From contig NZ_JACCBW010000001.1 in NCBI RefSeq assembly GCF_013410035.1, positions 682,001-746,000 on the forward strand: 64,000 nucleotides of DNA, read 5' to 3'. The translations under genes and the position numbers were made by a program. Position 1 is the stretch's first letter, and each line of letters starts with the position of its first letter. Shown here one piece after another: positions 15,514-24,091 of this stretch. This stretch comes from Nocardioides cavernae. GTDB taxonomy: Bacteria > Actinomycetota > Actinomycetes > Propionibacteriales > Nocardioidaceae. The notes beneath the pieces were generated by a model, which searched no databases, was not told the origin of the DNA, and worked only from the letters and a program-made list of their open reading frames with translations.

Positions 15514-16857
15514 CTACGAGGCCGCGCCGGCCCGTGCCGGCTCGAGGGGCGGCTCGAGGGTCTCGTCGACACGGTCGAGGTCGGTGCCCCGGGTCTCGGG
15601 CAGGAAGCGGGCGCAGAACAGCGAGATCGCGGCCACCGCCACGTTGTAGCCGGCGACCCACCAGAGCGTGCCGTCGCCGCGGGTGACCAGCCAGGCCGCG
15701 ATCAGCGGGGTGAGGCCGGAGGCGAGGATCCCGGAGACCTGGTAGAGCGTGCTGAGCGCCGTGTAGCGGTAGCGGGTGTCGAACAGCTCGGACCAGAAGG
15801 CGGCCAGCGGGCCGTAGACCGTGCCGTAGACGACGCCGAGGCCGACGACGAAGACGAGCGAGATCGCCCAGCGGTTCTCGGTCTGGACGAGGTAGGCCGC
15901 GGGGAAGGCGAACAGCAGGCCGATCCAGGCGCCGACCCGGTAGACCGGCTTGCGACCGACCCGGTCCGACAGGGCTCCGGCGACCGGCACGAGCACGACG
16001 CCCAGCGCCGCCCCGACCAGGATCGCGTCGAGGGCCCACGCGCGGGGCAGCTCGAGGTTCGTCGCGACGTAGGCCAGCAGGTAGACCGAGAACAGGTTGA
16101 ACGTGAACCCCTCGATGAACCGCGTGCCCATGCCCAGCAGCAGCGGCCGCGGCTGCTCGACGAGCAGGTCCTTGAGCGGGATCCGCGAGATCTCCTTGCG
16201 CTGCTGCACCTTGGCGAACTCCGGGGTCTCCATGACGGAGAGCCGGATGTAGGCGCCGATGCCGAGGAGCACGATGCTGACGAGGAAGCACGCACGCCAG
16301 CCCCACGCCAGGAACGCGTCCTCGGGCAGCATGCCGGCGACGGAGAACGCCCCCGCCGCGAGCACGAGGCCGCCGGGTACGCCGATGTGCGCGAAGCTGC
16401 CGAAGAAGCCGCGACGCCCGGCGGGGGCGTACTCGACCGCGAGCAGCACGGCGCCGCCGTACTCGCCGCCGACACCGATGCCCTGGAGCACCCGGAGCAC
16501 GACGAGGGCGATGGGCGCCCAGACGCCGATCTGGTCGTAGGTCGGCAGCAGGCCGATGAGGGCGGTGCCGACGCCCATGATGACGAGCGTCAGCAGCAGC
16601 ATCTGCTTGCGGCCGATCCGGTCGCCGAAGTGGCCGAAGACCAGGCCGCCGATCGGGCGGGCGAAGAAGCCGACGGCGAAGGTCGCGAAGGCCGCGAACT
16701 GGGCAGCGGGGCCGTCGAGGCCGTTGAAGTAGAGCTTGTCGAAGACAACGGCGGCGGCGGTGCCGTAGAGGAAGAAGTCGTACCACTCGATCGTCGCGCC
16801 GACCGCCGAGGCGAGGGCGACCCGCTGCGGGGAGGGCGCGGCCTGCACGGTGCTCAT
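15514..16857 (-). CDS. MHS-type MFS transporter of the organosulfur cassette
   Basis: A 447-aa transporter of the metabolite:H+ symporter family, with the signature IEWYDFFLYGTAAA (residues 23-36), the MFS motif GHFGDRIGRK near 75-84 and a second copy SDRVGRKPVYR in the second half, and about 12 hydrophobic segments. It is the last gene of the sfnG-sfnB-ssuD operon and overlaps the flavin reductase gene by 4 bp. No SsuABC-type ABC transporter is present, so this protein probably imports the organosulfur substrate (a sulfonate, sulfinate or related acid). That specificity is inferred only from its neighbours. Confidence 0.87.
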   Translation of the reverse strand: MSTVQAAPSPQRVALASAVGATIEWYDFFLYGTAAAVVFDKLYFNGLDGPAAQFAAFATFAVGFFARPIGGLVFGHFGDRIGRKQMLLLTLVIMGVGTALIGLLPTYDQIGVWAPIALVVLRVLQGIGVGGEYGGAVLLAVEYAPAGRRGFFGSFAHIGVPGGLVLAAGAFSVAGMLPEDAFLAWGWRACFLVSIVLLGIGAYIRLSVMETPEFAKVQQRKEISRIPLKDLLVEQPRPLLLGMGTRFIEGFTFNLFSVYLLAYVATNLELPRAWALDAILVGAALGVVLVPVAGALSDRVGRKPVYRVGAWIGLLFAFPAAYLVQTENRWAISLVFVVGLGVVYGTVYGPLAAFWSELFDTRYRYTALSTLYQVSGILASGLTPLIAAWLVTRGDGTLWWVAGYNVAVAAISLFCARFLPETRGTDLDRVDETLEPPLEPARAGAAS

Positions 16858-17462
16858 GCGGCGTCCTCGGCGTCAGGGCGGGCGTCGGCGGTGGCGTCGT
16901 CGCCGCGGTCCACCTCGGCGCCGTTGATCCGGCCGTCGAGGCGGGAGGGGTCGAGGTCGTCGCGGTGCAGCTTGGCGAACGCCGAGCGGTGGAAGACGAG
17001 CGGGTGCTCGCCGCCGCCCGCGCCGACCCCGTGCACCTCGAGCAGCACGATGACGTGGTCGCCGGCGACGACCTCGTCGTGGATCGAGCAGTCGTAGGTC
17101 GCGACCGCCTCGTCGAGCAGGACCGCACCGTTCTCGGTGACCCGGAACGGCAGGCCGCCGAAGCGCTCCTCACGCGGTCCGGCGAGCTGGCGGCACACCG
17201 CGTCGTGGTGGTCGGCGAGCACGCTGATGCCGAGGCGGTCGGCCTCGCGCAGCAGCGGCCAGGTCGAGCTGGTCGTGGAGATCGAGAACGACACGAGCGC
17301 CGGCTCGATGCTCACCGAGGTGAACGACGACGCGGCGATGCCGGTCAGCTGGCCCTTGACGGACGCGGCGACCGCGACGACGCCGGACGGGAAGGCGCCG
17401 AAGGCGTCGCGGAGCGTGCGCTGGTCGATCGTCTGGACGGGCTGGGCGTGGGTGTGGCTCAT
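16854..17462 (-). CDS. flavin reductase (HpaC-like)
   Basis: A 202-aa protein of the flavin reductase family that uses NAD(P)H to make free reduced flavin for partner monooxygenases. The core reads FPSGVVAVAASVKGQLTGIAASSFTSVSIEPALVSFSI (about residues 24-61), typical of these FMN-binding split-barrel proteins, and HPLVFHRSAF lies near the end. It overlaps both neighbours by 4 bp and is one of two reductases in this operon. It may serve the DszC-like or SfnB-like oxidases while the second serves SsuD/SfnG, but the pairing cannot be read from sequence. Confidence 0.9.
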   Translation of the reverse strand: MSHTHAQPVQTIDQRTLRDAFGAFPSGVVAVAASVKGQLTGIAASSFTSVSIEPALVSFSISTTSSTWPLLREADRLGISVLADHHDAVCRQLAGPREERFGGLPFRVTENGAVLLDEAVATYDCSIHDEVVAGDHVIVLLEVHGVGAGGGEHPLVFHRSAFAKLHRDDLDPSRLDGRINGAEVDRGDDATADARPDAEDAA

Positions 17463-17983
17463 GCGGACGTCACCTCGCGGACGGGGGCGGACAGGGTCGG
17501 GAGGAGCTGCTCGGCCGTGGCGAACCAGGCGTCGTACGGCTCGGGCTGGTCGTGCTGGGAGTCGAGGACGTAGAGCCCCCGGGTCGGGACGGTCGCGCCG
17601 AGCTCGACGAGCAGCGGTCGCAGGCCGTGCTCGGTGGCGAGGGAGTGGGCCGGCGAGCCGCCGAGCATCAGCGGGATCGCGGTGACGCCGCCGAGGCCCT
17701 GGTGGGGGAAGCGGTCGAGGAACGCCTTGAGCAGGCCCGTGTAGGTCGCCTTGTAGGTCGGGCTCGCGACGATGACGACGAGGCTGCCGGCGACGTGCTC
17801 GACGAGGTCGCCGACGGCCTGCGAGCTCCAGTCGAACAGCTCGGAGGCCTGGTCGGCGAGGTCGACGACGAGGTCCGCGCCGCCCAGCCGGTCGGCGAGG
17901 GTGAGGGCGGAGTCGTACGTGCGCGAGCGCGGCTTGGGGTTGCCGACCACGACGGCGACCGTGGCGCCCGCGTGGGTGCTCAC
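17459..17983 (-). CDS. NADPH-dependent FMN reductase (SsuE/MsuE type)
   Basis: A 174-aa flavodoxin-like FMN reductase. Conserved stretches are VVVGNPKPRSRTYDSAL (about residues 10-26) and ASPTYKATYTGLLKAFLDRFP (about 72-92), the pattern of SsuE/MsuE enzymes, which hand FMNH2 to sulfonate monooxygenases. The start is GTG 17983, overlapping the ssuD stop (GTGA), which makes coupling with ssuD very likely. Earlier starts would lie inside ssuD. Confidence 0.9.
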   Translation of the reverse strand: MSTHAGATVAVVVGNPKPRSRTYDSALTLADRLGGADLVVDLADQASELFDWSSQAVGDLVEHVAGSLVVIVASPTYKATYTGLLKAFLDRFPHQGLGGVTAIPLMLGGSPAHSLATEHGLRPLLVELGATVPTRGLYVLDSQHDQPEPYDAWFATAEQLLPTLSAPVREVTSA

Positions 17984-19122
17984 GACGCGGCCCGCTGCCC
18001 GCCGAAGGGGACGGACGCCTGCGCGGCGACGGGCGCCGGGTGGGTCCAGAGGCCGCGCTTCTCCAGGATCGGCAGGACGCCCTCGCCGAACTGGTAGGCG
18101 CCCTCGAGGTGCGGGTAGGCCGAGAGCACGAGCTCGGAGATGCCGACCGAGCGGTACTCCTCGATGAGGTCCGCGACCTCCTCGTGGCTGCCGACCAGCG
18201 CGGTGCCGGCGCCGCCGCGGACCAGGCCGACGCCCGCCCAGAGGTGGGGGTGGATCTCGAGGCCGTCGCGGCTGCCGTTGTTGAGCGCGAGCATGTTCTT
18301 CTGGCCGACCGACTCCGAGCGCTTGAGACCCTCCTGCACCCGGCGGATGTCCTCGTCGGAGATGCCCTCGAGCAGGCGGTCGGCCTCGGCCCACGCCTCC
18401 TCCGAGGTGTCGCGGGAGATGGTGTGGACGCGGAGCCCGTAGGACAGCTCGCGGCCCTGCTGCTCGGCGAGCTCGCGGATCCACTGCACCTTCTTGGCGA
18501 CCGCGGCCGGCGGCTCGCCCCACGTCAGGTAGACGTCGGCGTGCTCGGCCGCGACCTGGCCGGCCGCCGGCGACGAGCCGCCGAAGTAGATCTCCGGGAC
18601 GGGGTCGGGCAGGTGCTGCAGCCTGGCCTGGTCGACGCGGAGGTGACGGCCGGCGTACGTGACCTCCTCCCCCGCCCACAGCCGGCGGACGATCGCGAGG
18701 AACTCGCCGCAGCGCTCGTAGCGGGCGTCCTTGTCGAGGAAGTCGCCGTAGGCACGCTGCTCGTGGGACTCGCCGCCGGTGACGACGTTGAGCAGGAGGC
18801 GGCCGCCGGAGAGGTTCTGGAAGGTCGCAGCCATCTGGGCTGCGAGGGTGGGCGAGGTGAGGCCCGGACGGAACGCGACGAGGAACTTCAGCCGCTCCGA
18901 GAGCGGGGCCAGCATGGCGGTGGTCAGCCACGCGTCCTCGCACCAGGCGCCGGTGGGGGTGAGCGCGGCCTCGAAGCCGAGCTGCTCGGCGCTGCGGGCG
19001 ATCTGGCCGAGGTAGGGCACGCTCGCCGGGCGCCCGGCCGCGCCGTGCTCGACGCCGTGGCCGCCGCTGACGACGTGGCGGCCGTCGCCGCCGTTGGTGG
19101 GCAGGAACCAGTGGAACTTCAA
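17980..19122 (-). CDS. ssuD: FMNH2-dependent alkanesulfonate monooxygenase
   Basis: A 380-aa luciferase-like monooxygenase, close to E. coli SsuD in length and along most of its sequence: FHWFLPTNGG at the start, CEDAWLTTAMLAPLSERLKFLVAFRPG, VTGGESHE, YLTWGEPP, NGSRDGLEIHPHLWAGVGLVRGGAGTALVG. It splits C-S bonds of sulfonates to give sulfite and an aldehyde. Here methanesulfonate is a likely substrate because SfnG is upstream. The start is TTG 19122, the only start that begins right at the conserved N-terminus, with GAAAGG 7 nt upstream. Confidence 0.94.
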   Translation of the reverse strand: MKFHWFLPTNGGDGRHVVSGGHGVEHGAAGRPASVPYLGQIARSAEQLGFEAALTPTGAWCEDAWLTTAMLAPLSERLKFLVAFRPGLTSPTLAAQMAATFQNLSGGRLLLNVVTGGESHEQRAYGDFLDKDARYERCGEFLAIVRRLWAGEEVTYAGRHLRVDQARLQHLPDPVPEIYFGGSSPAAGQVAAEHADVYLTWGEPPAAVAKKVQWIRELAEQQGRELSYGLRVHTISRDTSEEAWAEADRLLEGISDEDIRRVQEGLKRSESVGQKNMLALNNGSRDGLEIHPHLWAGVGLVRGGAGTALVGSHEEVADLIEEYRSVGISELVLSAYPHLEGAYQFGEGVLPILEKRGLWTHPAPVAAQASVPFGGQRAAS

Positions 19123-19142
19123 GGTCGGACCTTTCTCGGGTG

Positions 19143-20366
19143 TCAGAGCTGACCGTGGTTGGGGGGCGGGGTGCCGTCGACGACGTGGCGACCGAGGTGC
19201 TGGACCTTCCACGCGGCGGGGTCGTGCAGGGTGTGGGTGCGCGCATTGCGCCAGTGGCGGTGCAGGTTGAGCGAGTCGAGCGCCGAGCGCGTCCCGGCGA
19301 CCTCGAAGAGACGGCTCGACACCTCGACCGCGACGCGCGCCGAGAGGGCGCGGATCGCGGCGACTGCGAGGCTGGCCTCGGCCGCGGACTCGGCGGTGAG
19401 GCGGGCGTTCGCCCCGTCCACGGCCCGCCCGGCCTCGCGCAAAAGGGCCTCCGCGGCGCGTACGTCCACCTCCATCTGGCCGAGGGCCTGCACGACGAGG
19501 GGGTCGTCGGCCGCGCGCTCGACGGCGGCGTCCGGGTAGGGCCGCGACGTCGTACGCACGAAGTCGGCCGCCTCGAGCAAGGCGGCGCGGGCGATGCCGA
19601 CGTCGAGCCCGGCGTGCAGGACCTGCGCGAACGCGCCGTAGGTCTGTGGCCCCTCGAAGGTGAGGTGGTAGGGCGTGATGCGGTCCTCGCGGACGTCGAC
19701 GTCGACGAGGTGGACGGTGCCGCTGGCCGTGGTGCGCTGGCCCATCCCGTTCCAGTCGTCGGTCACCGTCACGCCGGGTGCGTGGCGCTCCACCCACGCG
19801 ACGTGGAGGGGGCCGGCGCCCGGTGCGGCGAGGGTGTCCTTGTGCGCGAGGACCGGGATCCAGTCGGCGAAGAGGGCACCGGTGCTGTAGCCCTTGGTGC
19901 CGGTCAGGGCCCAGCGGCCCTGCCCGACCGGCGTGAGGGTGGTCCGGATGTCGCGGACGTGCCGCGTGCCGGTCTCCGACTGGGCGTTGCCGAACCGCTT
20001 GCCGGCCAGCACCTCGCCGAAGAAGAACGCCTGCTGCTCCGGCGTGCCCTGGTGGCGCATCGCGTTGACGTAGACGAAGTGGCTGTGCGGCACCTGCGCG
20101 ACGCTGGGGTCGCCGGTGGCGAGGATGCGGAAGATCTCGACGAGGGTCTCGACGGGAAGGTCCGCCCCGCCGTGCTCGGCAGGCACGGTGACAGCGAGCA
20201 GGCCGGAGGCCGAGAGCCCCTCGACCTCGCGGGCCGGCAGGACGCGGTCGCGGTCGCGCTCGGCCGACGTGGCGGCGAGGTCGGTGGCGATCCGCGTCGC
20301 GACCTCGAGCGCGTCGTCGGCGGAGAGGATCGGGACGGTGGTCGTACGGGCGGGGGCGAGCGTCAT
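19143..20366 (-). CDS. sfnB: SfnB-family sulfur acquisition oxidoreductase
   Basis: A 407-aa acyl-CoA-dehydrogenase-fold flavoprotein. The motif DDWNGMGQRTTASGTVHL (about residues 185-202) and the ending RHWRNARTHTLHDPAAWKVQHLGRHVV are typical of the SfnB/DszC branch, which oxidises organosulfur compounds with reduced flavin rather than dehydrogenating acyl-CoA. It overlaps sfnG by ATGA and ends 20 bp before ssuD. SfnB is linked to dimethyl sulfide or sulfone use in pseudomonads, but its exact reaction is not settled. Confidence 0.83.
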   Translation of the reverse strand: MTLAPARTTTVPILSADDALEVATRIATDLAATSAERDRDRVLPAREVEGLSASGLLAVTVPAEHGGADLPVETLVEIFRILATGDPSVAQVPHSHFVYVNAMRHQGTPEQQAFFFGEVLAGKRFGNAQSETGTRHVRDIRTTLTPVGQGRWALTGTKGYSTGALFADWIPVLAHKDTLAAPGAGPLHVAWVERHAPGVTVTDDWNGMGQRTTASGTVHLVDVDVREDRITPYHLTFEGPQTYGAFAQVLHAGLDVGIARAALLEAADFVRTTSRPYPDAAVERAADDPLVVQALGQMEVDVRAAEALLREAGRAVDGANARLTAESAAEASLAVAAIRALSARVAVEVSSRLFEVAGTRSALDSLNLHRHWRNARTHTLHDPAAWKVQHLGRHVVDGTPPPNHGQL

Positions 20367-21475
20367 GCGACGCGCTCCTGCTCGGCGGCCTCGAGCTCGC
20401 GCACGATCGGCAGCACCTCGCGACCGAAGTGCTCGACCTCCTCCTGGAAGTGCAGGAAGCCGAGAAGGAACAGGTCGACGCCGCGACGCTTGAACTCGAT
20501 CATCCGCTGCGCGACCTGCTCGGGGGTGCCGACCAGGCCGGTGCGGAAGCCGTCGTTGTACTGCACGAGGTCGCGGAAATCGGAGTCCTGCCACATCCCC
20601 TTGCGGTCACCGGTGGACTGGCCGGCCTGCTTGACCGCGTCGCCGAAGCCCTTGACCGCCTCGGGGTTCGCCTTCGCGATGATCTCCTCGAGGGTGTCGT
20701 GCGCCTCGGCCTCGGTGTCGCGGGCGACCATGAAGCCGTTGACCCCCACCTTGACCGTGCGACCGGCCGCGGCGGCGGAGGCGGCCACGCCCTCGATCTG
20801 CTCGCTGATGCCGTCGGGGGTGTTGCCGTTGGCGAAGTACCAGTCGGCCTGGCGTCCCGCGACCCCCTGCGCCGCGGTGGAGTTGCCGCCCATGAAGATC
20901 TCCGGCGTGGGACGGCCCGGGAGGTCGAGCGGCTTGGGCTTGAGGTCGAAGTCGGTGAGCTGGAAGAAGTCGCCGCGGAGGGTGGCGTGGTCGTCGGTCC
21001 ACATCGCGCGCAGGTAGGCGATGAACTCCTCGGCCATCCGGTAGCGCTCGCCGTGCTCGAGCCAGCGCACGCCCATGCTGGTCGCCTCGTCCTTGAACCA
21101 GCCGGACACCACGTTGATCGCGGCGCGACCGTTGCTGAGGTGGTCGGCGGTGGCGATGAACTTGGCGAGCACGCCCGGGTGCCACATGTAGGGGTGCACG
21201 GCCGACATCACCGTGAGCCGTTCGGTGGCGAGCAGCAGGGCGAGGCTGAGCGACGTGGCCTCGTGCTGGTACGCCGCGCCGTAGGACGCGGTGTAGCGCA
21301 CCTGGGTGAGGGCGTAGTCGAACCCGTTCTGCTCAGCCGTCTGCGCCAGTCGCTTGTTGTAGTCGTAGTCCCAGCTGGTGCGCTGCTCGATGTCGGAGAT
21401 CACCAGGCCGCCCGAGACGTTGGGCACCCAGTAGGCGAACTGGAGGGGCTGCGTGGCGGGGCTCTGCGTCGTCAT
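20363..21475 (-). CDS. sfnG: dimethyl sulfone monooxygenase
   Basis: A 370-aa luciferase-like monooxygenase matching SfnG: FAYWVPNVSGGLVISDIEQRTSWD at the start, SAVHPYMWHPGVLAKFIATADHLSNGRAAINVVSGWFKDE, and FMGGNSTAAQGVAGRQADWYFANG. SfnG uses FMNH2 to turn dimethyl sulfone into methanesulfinate. It is the first gene of the operon sfnG-sfnB-ssuD-FMN reductase-flavin reductase-MHS transporter. The 5' region has an AT-rich stretch at 21491-21530, unlike the surrounding sequence, probably the promoter and activator site. Confidence 0.93.
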   Translation of the reverse strand: MTTQSPATQPLQFAYWVPNVSGGLVISDIEQRTSWDYDYNKRLAQTAEQNGFDYALTQVRYTASYGAAYQHEATSLSLALLLATERLTVMSAVHPYMWHPGVLAKFIATADHLSNGRAAINVVSGWFKDEATSMGVRWLEHGERYRMAEEFIAYLRAMWTDDHATLRGDFFQLTDFDLKPKPLDLPGRPTPEIFMGGNSTAAQGVAGRQADWYFANGNTPDGISEQIEGVAASAAAAGRTVKVGVNGFMVARDTEAEAHDTLEEIIAKANPEAVKGFGDAVKQAGQSTGDRKGMWQDSDFRDLVQYNDGFRTGLVGTPEQVAQRMIEFKRRGVDLFLLGFLHFQEEVEHFGREVLPIVRELEAAEQERVA

Positions 21476-21503
21476 CGGGGTCCTCGGGCTTTCATGTCAA
21501 TCT

Positions 21504-21520
21504 GTATTGATCTTGTAGAC
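21504..21520. promoter_or_regulatory. AT-rich promoter/operator before sfnG
   Basis: Plus-strand GTATTGATCTTGTAGAC. It shares GTAT, CTT and GTAGAC in the same order with the site at 22958-22976 upstream of the DszC-like gene. Confidence 0.4.
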
Positions 21521-21572
21521 AAAAGTAGCAGTCCAGGCCGGCGGTCCGGGCCGACGACGCGGCTCGAGATGT

Positions 21573-21621
21573 CGAGGGGGTGGGAGGCGGTGCCTTGCAG
21601 GTGCCCCCTCCCACCCCCTCG
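21573..21621 (-). terminator. strong terminator after the DszC-like gene
   Basis: Perfect 15-bp arms (21573-21587 and 21607-21621) with a 19-nt loop, lying downstream of the stop at 21642. It separates the DszC-like gene from sfnG, so sfnG needs its own promoter. Confidence 0.8.
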
Positions 21622-21641
21622 CGGAGCCGGTGCGTGACCGG

Positions 21642-22937
21642 TCAGCTGGTGGGGGCGGGCCGCGACCCGACCCAGTCCTGGCGCCGGCGCGTCCCGCCGA
21701 TGGACCAGGCGTACGGCGGGGGCGTGCCGTTGACGGCGTGCGCGCCGACGACGCGGGCCTTGAGGATCCGCGGGTTGTGCGAGGCCACTGTGCGCGCGTT
21801 GCGCCAGTGGCGGTCGAGGGCCTGCGGCCGCGCGGTGGCGGACGCGCCGAGCACGTCGAAGATGTCCGAGGTCGCGCGCAGCACGAGCTCGGAGACGACC
21901 ACCTGGGCGGTGGACGACTCGATCTCGCTGGACTCCACGAGGGCGGCGACCTCCTCGGGCCCCGCGAGCACGGCGTCGGCCACGGCCTGGACCGACTCGG
22001 CCACCCGCAGCGTGGCGGCCTCGGCGGCGTACACCGCGGCGGCGACCTCGCCGACGCGCGCGAGGACCTGGGCGTCGTCGCGGACGCGGGGCGCGTTGGC
22101 GTGGGAGAAGTTGCGCGTGCGCTTCTGCACGGCCTCGACGACGTCGGTGAGCGCCGCCTTCGCGATGCCGGTGAGCGTCGCGAGCAGGTTCAGCTGGTAG
22201 AACGCCGTCTGGTAGGGGAAGCGCTCCTCGAAGGGCAGGACGTGCTCGGCCGGGACCGACACGTTGTCGAAGGTCGTCGTGCCGCTGCCGGTGCCCTTCT
22301 GGCCGAAGCCGTTCCAGTCGTCGGTCGTCACGACACCCGCGTCGCGGGTGTCGACGAGGGCGATCGCGGTGGGGTCCTCCACCTCGTCGGGGTGGCCGGG
22401 CAGCGCGAGGCGGGCGTGGACGTCGGTCCACTCGGCGAAGATCGTGCCGGTCGTGTAGTACTTCGTGCCGTCGAGGCGGTAGGACCCGTCGGCGCGCGGG
22501 CGCAGCACCGTGCGCGGCAGGTCGATGTCCGAGCCCACCTCCGACCAGGCGTTGCCCGCGATCTCCCCGGCGACGAACCGGTCGAACCACACGCGCTGCT
22601 CGCTCCCCCGCGCGTGGTGCCACAGGCGGTCCTCGACGAGGGCGAAGTGGCCGCGGAAGGCCTGCGGCAGGTTGGCGTCTACGGCGGCCAGGTCGATCCA
22701 GAGCCGCGCGAGGTCGGCGAGCCCGACCCCGGCGCCGCCGTACGCCCGGGGGACGCGCAGCGCGCCGAACCCCTCGGACTTCAGCAGGCGGACGGCCTCG
22801 ACGGGCAGCTCGCCGTCGACCTCTCGCTGGAGGGCGCCCTCGGCGATGGACGCGAGCACGTCCGCCCAGTCGGTGCGGGGGTGGTCGGTCGCGGAGTCGT
22901 TCCGGCTGCGGGTGGGCCGGACACGCAGGGTGGTCAT
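21642..22937 (-). CDS. DszC/SfnC-like flavin-dependent oxidase
   Basis: A 431-aa acyl-CoA-dehydrogenase-fold protein with the DszC-type motif TDDWNGFGQKGTGSGTTTFDNV (about residues 204-225) and the shared ending HWRNARTVASHNPRILKARVVGAHAVNG. Its relatives oxidise sulfur atoms, as DszC does in thiophene sulfur. It is probably a flavin-dependent organosulfur oxidase whose FMNH2 comes from the reductases downstream. It is transcribed alone, with a terminator before sfnG, and faces the LysR regulator across 142 bp. GGGAGG precedes ATG 22937. Confidence 0.82.
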   Translation of the reverse strand: MTTLRVRPTRSRNDSATDHPRTDWADVLASIAEGALQREVDGELPVEAVRLLKSEGFGALRVPRAYGGAGVGLADLARLWIDLAAVDANLPQAFRGHFALVEDRLWHHARGSEQRVWFDRFVAGEIAGNAWSEVGSDIDLPRTVLRPRADGSYRLDGTKYYTTGTIFAEWTDVHARLALPGHPDEVEDPTAIALVDTRDAGVVTTDDWNGFGQKGTGSGTTTFDNVSVPAEHVLPFEERFPYQTAFYQLNLLATLTGIAKAALTDVVEAVQKRTRNFSHANAPRVRDDAQVLARVGEVAAAVYAAEAATLRVAESVQAVADAVLAGPEEVAALVESSEIESSTAQVVVSELVLRATSDIFDVLGASATARPQALDRHWRNARTVASHNPRILKARVVGAHAVNGTPPPYAWSIGGTRRRQDWVGSRPAPTS

Positions 22938-22957
22938 GGGTGGGTTCCTCCCGTTTT

Positions 22958-22976
22958 GTATAGTTACTTAGTAGAC
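22958..22976. promoter_or_regulatory. AT-rich operator/promoter between DszC-like and LysR genes
   Basis: GTATAGTTACTTAGTAGAC in otherwise GC-rich DNA, 21 bp before the DszC-like start. LysR proteins usually bind such divergent intervals, so this is the best candidate site. Confidence 0.45.
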
Positions 22977-23079
22977 TTTAGGGAACCGGGGCCACGAACC
23001 ACGACAACCCGGCGGCAGGTTTTCCCGACCACGTCGCCGGCCGGAGCCGCCGGCACACCACAGAGAGCAGGAGCCACAG

Positions 23080-24069
23080 GTGCGGATCGAACAACTGGAG
23101 TACCTCGCGGCGGTGACCGAGCACGGGTCGCTGCGCCGGGCGAGCGAGGCCATGCACATCTCCCAGCCCGCGCTGAGCGAGGCCGTGACCAAGCTCGAGA
23201 AGGAGCTCGGCACGACCCTCCTGGACCGCCGCCGGACCGGCTCGCGGATCAGCCGTCAGGGCCTGGACCTCCTGCAGAGCATGACCGAGGTGCTCGAGGC
23301 CGTGGACCGGTTGCGCCAGGCCGCCGGTCAGCAGTCCGCGCGCCGGCGCGACCTGCGCATCGGCACGGTCAACACCGCGTCGACGAGCCTCCTCGCTCCC
23401 GCGCTGCGCGACCTCCACGCCCGGCACGGGTCGGGCGGGGTCGAGGTCGTCAACGCCCGGCAGGCCGACATCCAGCAGGGCCTCGTGGAGGGCTCGCTGG
23501 ACCTCGGCCTGGTCAACGTCCTGCCCGGCGACGAGGTGTCACCGAGCCTGGTCGCCGACAGGCTCATCGAGGGCACCCCCGTCGCGTGCCTGCGGGCCGA
23601 TCACCCGCTCGCGGCCCAGGAGCGGCTCAGCGTCGACGACCTGCGCTCCGAGCCGCACGTGCTCATGCGGCCGGGCTACGTGATGCACCGCTATGCCCAC
23701 AAGCTGTTCGGCGGCACGATGCCGGGGACGACCTACGCCAACGACGGCGCCGAGATGGGCAAGGCGATGGTGGCGGCCGGGCTCGGGATCTCGATCCTGC
23801 CGGACTTCTCGATCGCCGCGGACCCGCTGGTGCGGGCCGGCGTCCTCACGACGCGACCCATCGCGACGGACCAGACCACGGTGACGCTGCTGATGCTGCG
23901 CCGCCGGGCCGACCGCGTGCCCGAGCCGGTGCGCGACCTGCAGACGGCACTCGTACGCCAGGCGCGGGCGTACGTCGCCGCCGCCGAGCCGGAGACCGCG
24001 ACGCCGGACCTGGCGCTCGCGTCGACGGTGACGCCGATCAGCAGCGCCCGCGCCCGCTCGGCGCAGTAG
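23080..24069 (+). CDS. LysR-family regulator of the organosulfur cassette
   Basis: A 329-aa LysR-type regulator. The N-terminal helix-turn-helix spans about residues 1-60 (LEYLAAVTEHGSLRRASEAMHISQPALSEAVTKLEKELG), with a periplasmic-binding-protein-like effector domain after it. It is divergent from the DszC-like gene, so it probably controls this gene and perhaps the sfnG operon in response to a sulfur metabolite, as CysB or SfnR-linked regulators do elsewhere. The start is GTG 23080 with a purine-rich GAGAGCAGGAG upstream. The C-terminal 30 residues are Ala/Ser-rich and look dispensable. Confidence 0.88.
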   Translation: MRIEQLEYLAAVTEHGSLRRASEAMHISQPALSEAVTKLEKELGTTLLDRRRTGSRISRQGLDLLQSMTEVLEAVDRLRQAAGQQSARRRDLRIGTVNTASTSLLAPALRDLHARHGSGGVEVVNARQADIQQGLVEGSLDLGLVNVLPGDEVSPSLVADRLIEGTPVACLRADHPLAAQERLSVDDLRSEPHVLMRPGYVMHRYAHKLFGGTMPGTTYANDGAEMGKAMVAAGLGISILPDFSIAADPLVRAGVLTTRPIATDQTTVTLLMLRRRADRVPEPVRDLQTALVRQARAYVAAAEPETATPDLALASTVTPISSARARSAQ

Positions 24070-24091
24070 CCCGACAGCGGTCCGCCGGCCG

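Noticed and set aside
14431-24091. Recent mobile island
   Set aside because: No integrase, transposase, tRNA target or direct-repeat ends border the sulfur cassette, and base composition looks like the rest of the window.
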